Assembly: GCF_020524765.1 (NCBI RefSeq)
Contig: NZ_JAIVLR010000001.1
Coordinates: 1 to 64,000 of the forward strand
Source: Qipengyuania gaetbuli
GTDB taxonomy: Bacteria > Pseudomonadota > Alphaproteobacteria > Sphingomonadales > Sphingomonadaceae
Reading direction: 5' to 3'
DNA: 64,000 nucleotides
Positions 62,322 through 64,000 of the stretch are shown here, piece by piece (position 1 is the stretch's first letter; each line of letters opens with the position of its first letter). The notes beneath the pieces were generated by a model. It was not told the DNA's origin. It made no database searches and saw only the letters and a list, made by a program, of their open reading frames with translations. The translations under genes were made by a program, and so were the position numbers.

Positions 62322-63128
62322 TCACTCTCCGCCCCCGCCCGCAGCGTGCAGCGCCGCCGCCAGCTCCTCGTCGGTGGTGAGCAGCCACCATTCGGGCAAG
62401 CCCGCCTCGTAGGCCTCCATCTGCACCGCCTCCACCTCGTGGCGGTCGAGCTCCCACCCGGCGAGCTGGGCAAAGCTCTCCACGCCAGCGGGCCGCGCGT
62501 CGTAGAACCGCTCGAGCCGGTTGCCGAACCACTGGCAATCGGCCTGCGTCAGCTTGGCCTCGGGATCGTCGCATTGCCCTCCGCACTTCCTACAGGGTGG
62601 AACGGATGGAACAGGGTCCTGGGGAGAATTTCCGGCGGCCTCCGCAGCACCGGCAGCATCGGCACCGGGCCGGTCTTCCAGCGCGCACCCTTCGCGCAAG
62701 GCCTCGATATCCCCGTCGAGCGTGGCGAGCGCCGCGACCACCTCGGGCCGCTCCTCCAACTGGTCGAGCCGCGCCAGGTGCGCGAGCAGCAGGCGGCTGT
62801 CATAGCGCCGCCGCCGCGCGACCTCCTCGCCGTGGTAGAACACTGCCTCCTCCACCCCCTCGATCGCCCGCTCCGCCAGCGTAGCCTCCGCATGCGCGCG
62901 CGCCGCGAGCAGCGCCGCATCCCACGCCCGCGCGAGCGCCGGAGAGGCCCGCCGCTGGCGATAGGCTGTCTGCGCCGAGACCCGCGCCGCGCGGCACGCG
63001 AGCCGGACATTGCCGAATAGTTGGAGACTGGCGAGAAACTCGGCCTGCCGCGCGGGCGAGAAGACGGTGTGCCCCTCCCCGTGCGGGCCGGCGGTGGGAG
63101 CGGGTTCAATCGGGACGAGAGCGTTCAT
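62322..63128 (-). CDS. Terminase small-subunit-like HTH protein, accessory
   Basis: The 268-residue protein has an N-terminal region like small phage terminase subunits, with the helix-turn-helix FGNVRLACRAARVSAQTAYRQR (about 38-58), and then an Arg/Ala-rich helical stretch. Three cysteines lie in PCRKCGGQC at about 181-188. The C-terminal 80 residues contain WWLLTTDEELAAALHA. Repeat copy C lies inside the coding sequence and encodes NSPQDPVPSVPPCR in this frame. No other phage genes are nearby, so it is best read as a chromosomal HTH protein of unknown role. The ribosome site GAGGTG is five bases from the ATG. Confidence 0.7.
   Translation of the reverse strand: MNALVPIEPAPTAGPHGEGHTVFSPARQAEFLASLQLFGNVRLACRAARVSAQTAYRQRRASPALARAWDAALLAARAHAEATLAERAIEGVEEAVFYHGEEVARRRRYDSRLLLAHLARLDQLEERPEVVAALATLDGDIEALREGCALEDRPGADAAGAAEAAGNSPQDPVPSVPPCRKCGGQCDDPEAKLTQADCQWFGNRLERFYDARPAGVESFAQLAGWELDRHEVEAVQMEAYEAGLPEWWLLTTDEELAAALHAAGGGGE
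62588..62639 (+). repeat. Dispersed GGAACGGATGGAACA repeat, copy C
   Basis: CTACAGGGTGGAACGGATGG followed by AACAGGGTCCTGG and GGAGAATTTCC lies inside the HTH protein gene. It shares about 42 of 51 positions with copy B. It is read antisense in that gene and adds a proline-rich stretch without breaking the frame. Confidence 0.85.
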
Positions 63129-63289
63129 GGTTCACCTCATGAAGTGGAGTGAACCGGGTTAGTTATACGGGGATTGGGGAGTAGGACAGGTAGATCATAA
63201 TCAGAGCCTAGGAACTTCCGGCCAGTTCTGTCACCCATTGCAAATCACAAGAATCATTCTACGTTCATGGTGTGTTCCGCGAGGTTTCG

Positions 63290-63709
63290 GTGCCTAAGTC
63301 CCTGATAGTCATAACAGCAATCATTCTCCTGCTTCTGGGTGCCGCCTTGATGTACGCCATTGAGGCAGCCTCAGGCTTAACCTTCACTCGCACGCAGAAT
63401 CTAACACCAGCCGAATTCATCACCATCGTCCTCTCCGCGTTGGGCGTCATCCTTGCCGCGATGACACTGATGATTGGTGCACTAGCGATAATTGGCTGGA
63501 ACAGCATTCAATCGCGTGTCGAACGAAAAGTTGATGAATCTTCAGAGGATTATCTGAAGCGCCGATTTAGCGATGATGATGAGGAATATCAGCAATTTGT
63601 CGAAGACATCAAAGAGGACGTAAGGGTTCGCTTGCTCGCCTTTACAAGGCAGTTCCAACGCGAGATCGACGAAGAAGATGAGCGTGAGCAAGGCGACCCA
63701 GACGCATGA
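63290..63709 (+). CDS. Two-TM membrane protein, partner of ImmA/IrrE gene
   Basis: The 139-residue protein (GTG start at 63290, with GAGG five to six bases upstream; an earlier in-frame GTG at 63272 lacks a site) has two membrane helices at about 5-25 and 40-65 (LTPAEFITIVLSALGVILAAMTLM). An acidic, helical tail follows (SSEDYLKRRFSDDDEEYQQFVEDIKED, REIDEEDEREQ). The tail is probably cytosolic. The stop overlaps the start of the ImmA-like gene by four bases, so the pair is co-translated. The function is unknown. The region is AT-richer than average. Confidence 0.75.
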   Translation: MPKSLIVITAIILLLLGAALMYAIEAASGLTFTRTQNLTPAEFITIVLSALGVILAAMTLMIGALAIIGWNSIQSRVERKVDESSEDYLKRRFSDDDEEYQQFVEDIKEDVRVRLLAFTRQFQREIDEEDEREQGDPDA

Positions 63710-64000
63710 TCATTCCATCAAAATTCATACCGATTATCGACAAGTATACAGCTGAGGCGCCGGTCAACTTGGGAGGCTTGGCATCGGAACTCGGCCTGGA
63801 AGTGTACCAGTCTACCTTAGAGCCAAAGATCTCTGGATTGATCGAACCATCAAATACGGCCCCGTCGGGTTTCTTAATTAAACTGAACCGCCATGATCCC
63901 ATTGTACGTCAGCGCTTCACGCTGGCGCACGAAATTGCACATTTCCTCTTGCATCGGTTTGATATTGGCCGAGGGGTCGTTGATGACACACTCTATCGAT
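63706..64000 (+). CDS. ImmA/IrrE-family metallopeptidase, cut by window edge
   Basis: The first 98 residues are visible. The zinc-metallopeptidase motif HEIAHFLLH (HExxH, about 82-90) follows QRFTLA, which is the typical ImmA/IrrE active-site context. The preceding segment (ASELGLEVYQSTLEPKISGLIE) is the usual N-terminal part of the family. These proteases cleave a repressor in mobile elements or stress systems (for example ImmR by ImmA, DdrO by IrrE). Here the partner is a membrane protein rather than a classical HTH repressor. The rest lies outside the window. Confidence 0.85.
   Translation, partial: MIIPSKFIPIIDKYTAEAPVNLGGLASELGLEVYQSTLEPKISGLIEPSNTAPSGFLIKLNRHDPIVRQRFTLAHEIAHFLLHRFDIGRGVVDDTLYR

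Overview
The window looks like a chromosomal segment of an alphaproteobacterium of the order Sphingomonadales, probably an Erythrobacteraceae member (Erythrobacter/Qipengyuania-like). This is inferred from the GC-rich housekeeping genes, a CckA-type hybrid kinase, an alphaproteobacterial SOS box (GAAC-N7-GAAC) in front of recA, a eukaryote-type NADP isocitrate dehydrogenase, paired DUF4139 proteins and an EPS-associated MarR regulator. No rRNA or tRNA gene and no CRISPR array was seen.

Region 1 (1-21.1 kb) is an exopolysaccharide/surface-glycan locus, visibly richer in A+T than the rest and almost entirely on the minus strand. An IS3-type element enters from the left edge. Read in transcription order, the locus holds a polyprenyl-phosphate sugar transferase, an EPS-type MarR regulator with a divergent NusG/RfaH-like antiterminator, and the pseudaminic acid genes pseB, pseC, pseF, pseG and pseI. 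A formyltransferase-like gene sits where an N-acetyltransferase (PseH) would be expected. Next come a putative capsule-type glycosyltransferase, a Wzy-like polymerase, a hexapeptide acyltransferase, a Wzx-like flippase and a GT4 glycosyltransferase. A frameshifted tyrosine recombinase splits this block from an O-antigen ligase-family protein, a Wza-like export lipoprotein, a Wzc-like tyrosine autokinase with a (YG)7 tail, and a periplasmic repeat protein. Together they could make, flip, polymerise and export a pseudaminic-acid-type polysaccharide.

Region 2 (21.4-56.9 kb) is a core-gene region: icd, a GNAT/nitrilase fusion, a subtilase autotransporter-like lipoprotein, a CPA2 antiporter, alaS, UDP-glucuronate synthesis and epimerisation (ugd plus epimerase), recA, two DUF4139 proteins, cckA with a DUF2062 gene, smpB, dapA, a lytic transglycosylase, greB, an outer-membrane barrel protein, rlmN, a MOSC protein, a FolM-like reductase operon with a cytochrome b and a Tat-lipoprotein molybdoenzyme, and a cyclopropane fatty acid synthase. 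Intrinsic terminators and short operons with 1-4 base overlaps are common.

Region 3 (56.9-64 kb) mixes core genes (argG, rlpA) with accessory ones: a low-GC membrane protein, an acyltransferase-3 protein, an HTH protein, and a membrane protein/ImmA-IrrE pair cut by the right edge. Between argG and rlpA lies about 930 bp with no convincing protein gene. It contains a series of UUCG-type hairpins and ends in a strong terminator, so I propose it as an undescribed structured RNA. A repeat of about 30 bp with the core GGAACGGATGGAACA occurs three times (52.9, 56.9 and 62.6 kb), once inside a coding sequence.
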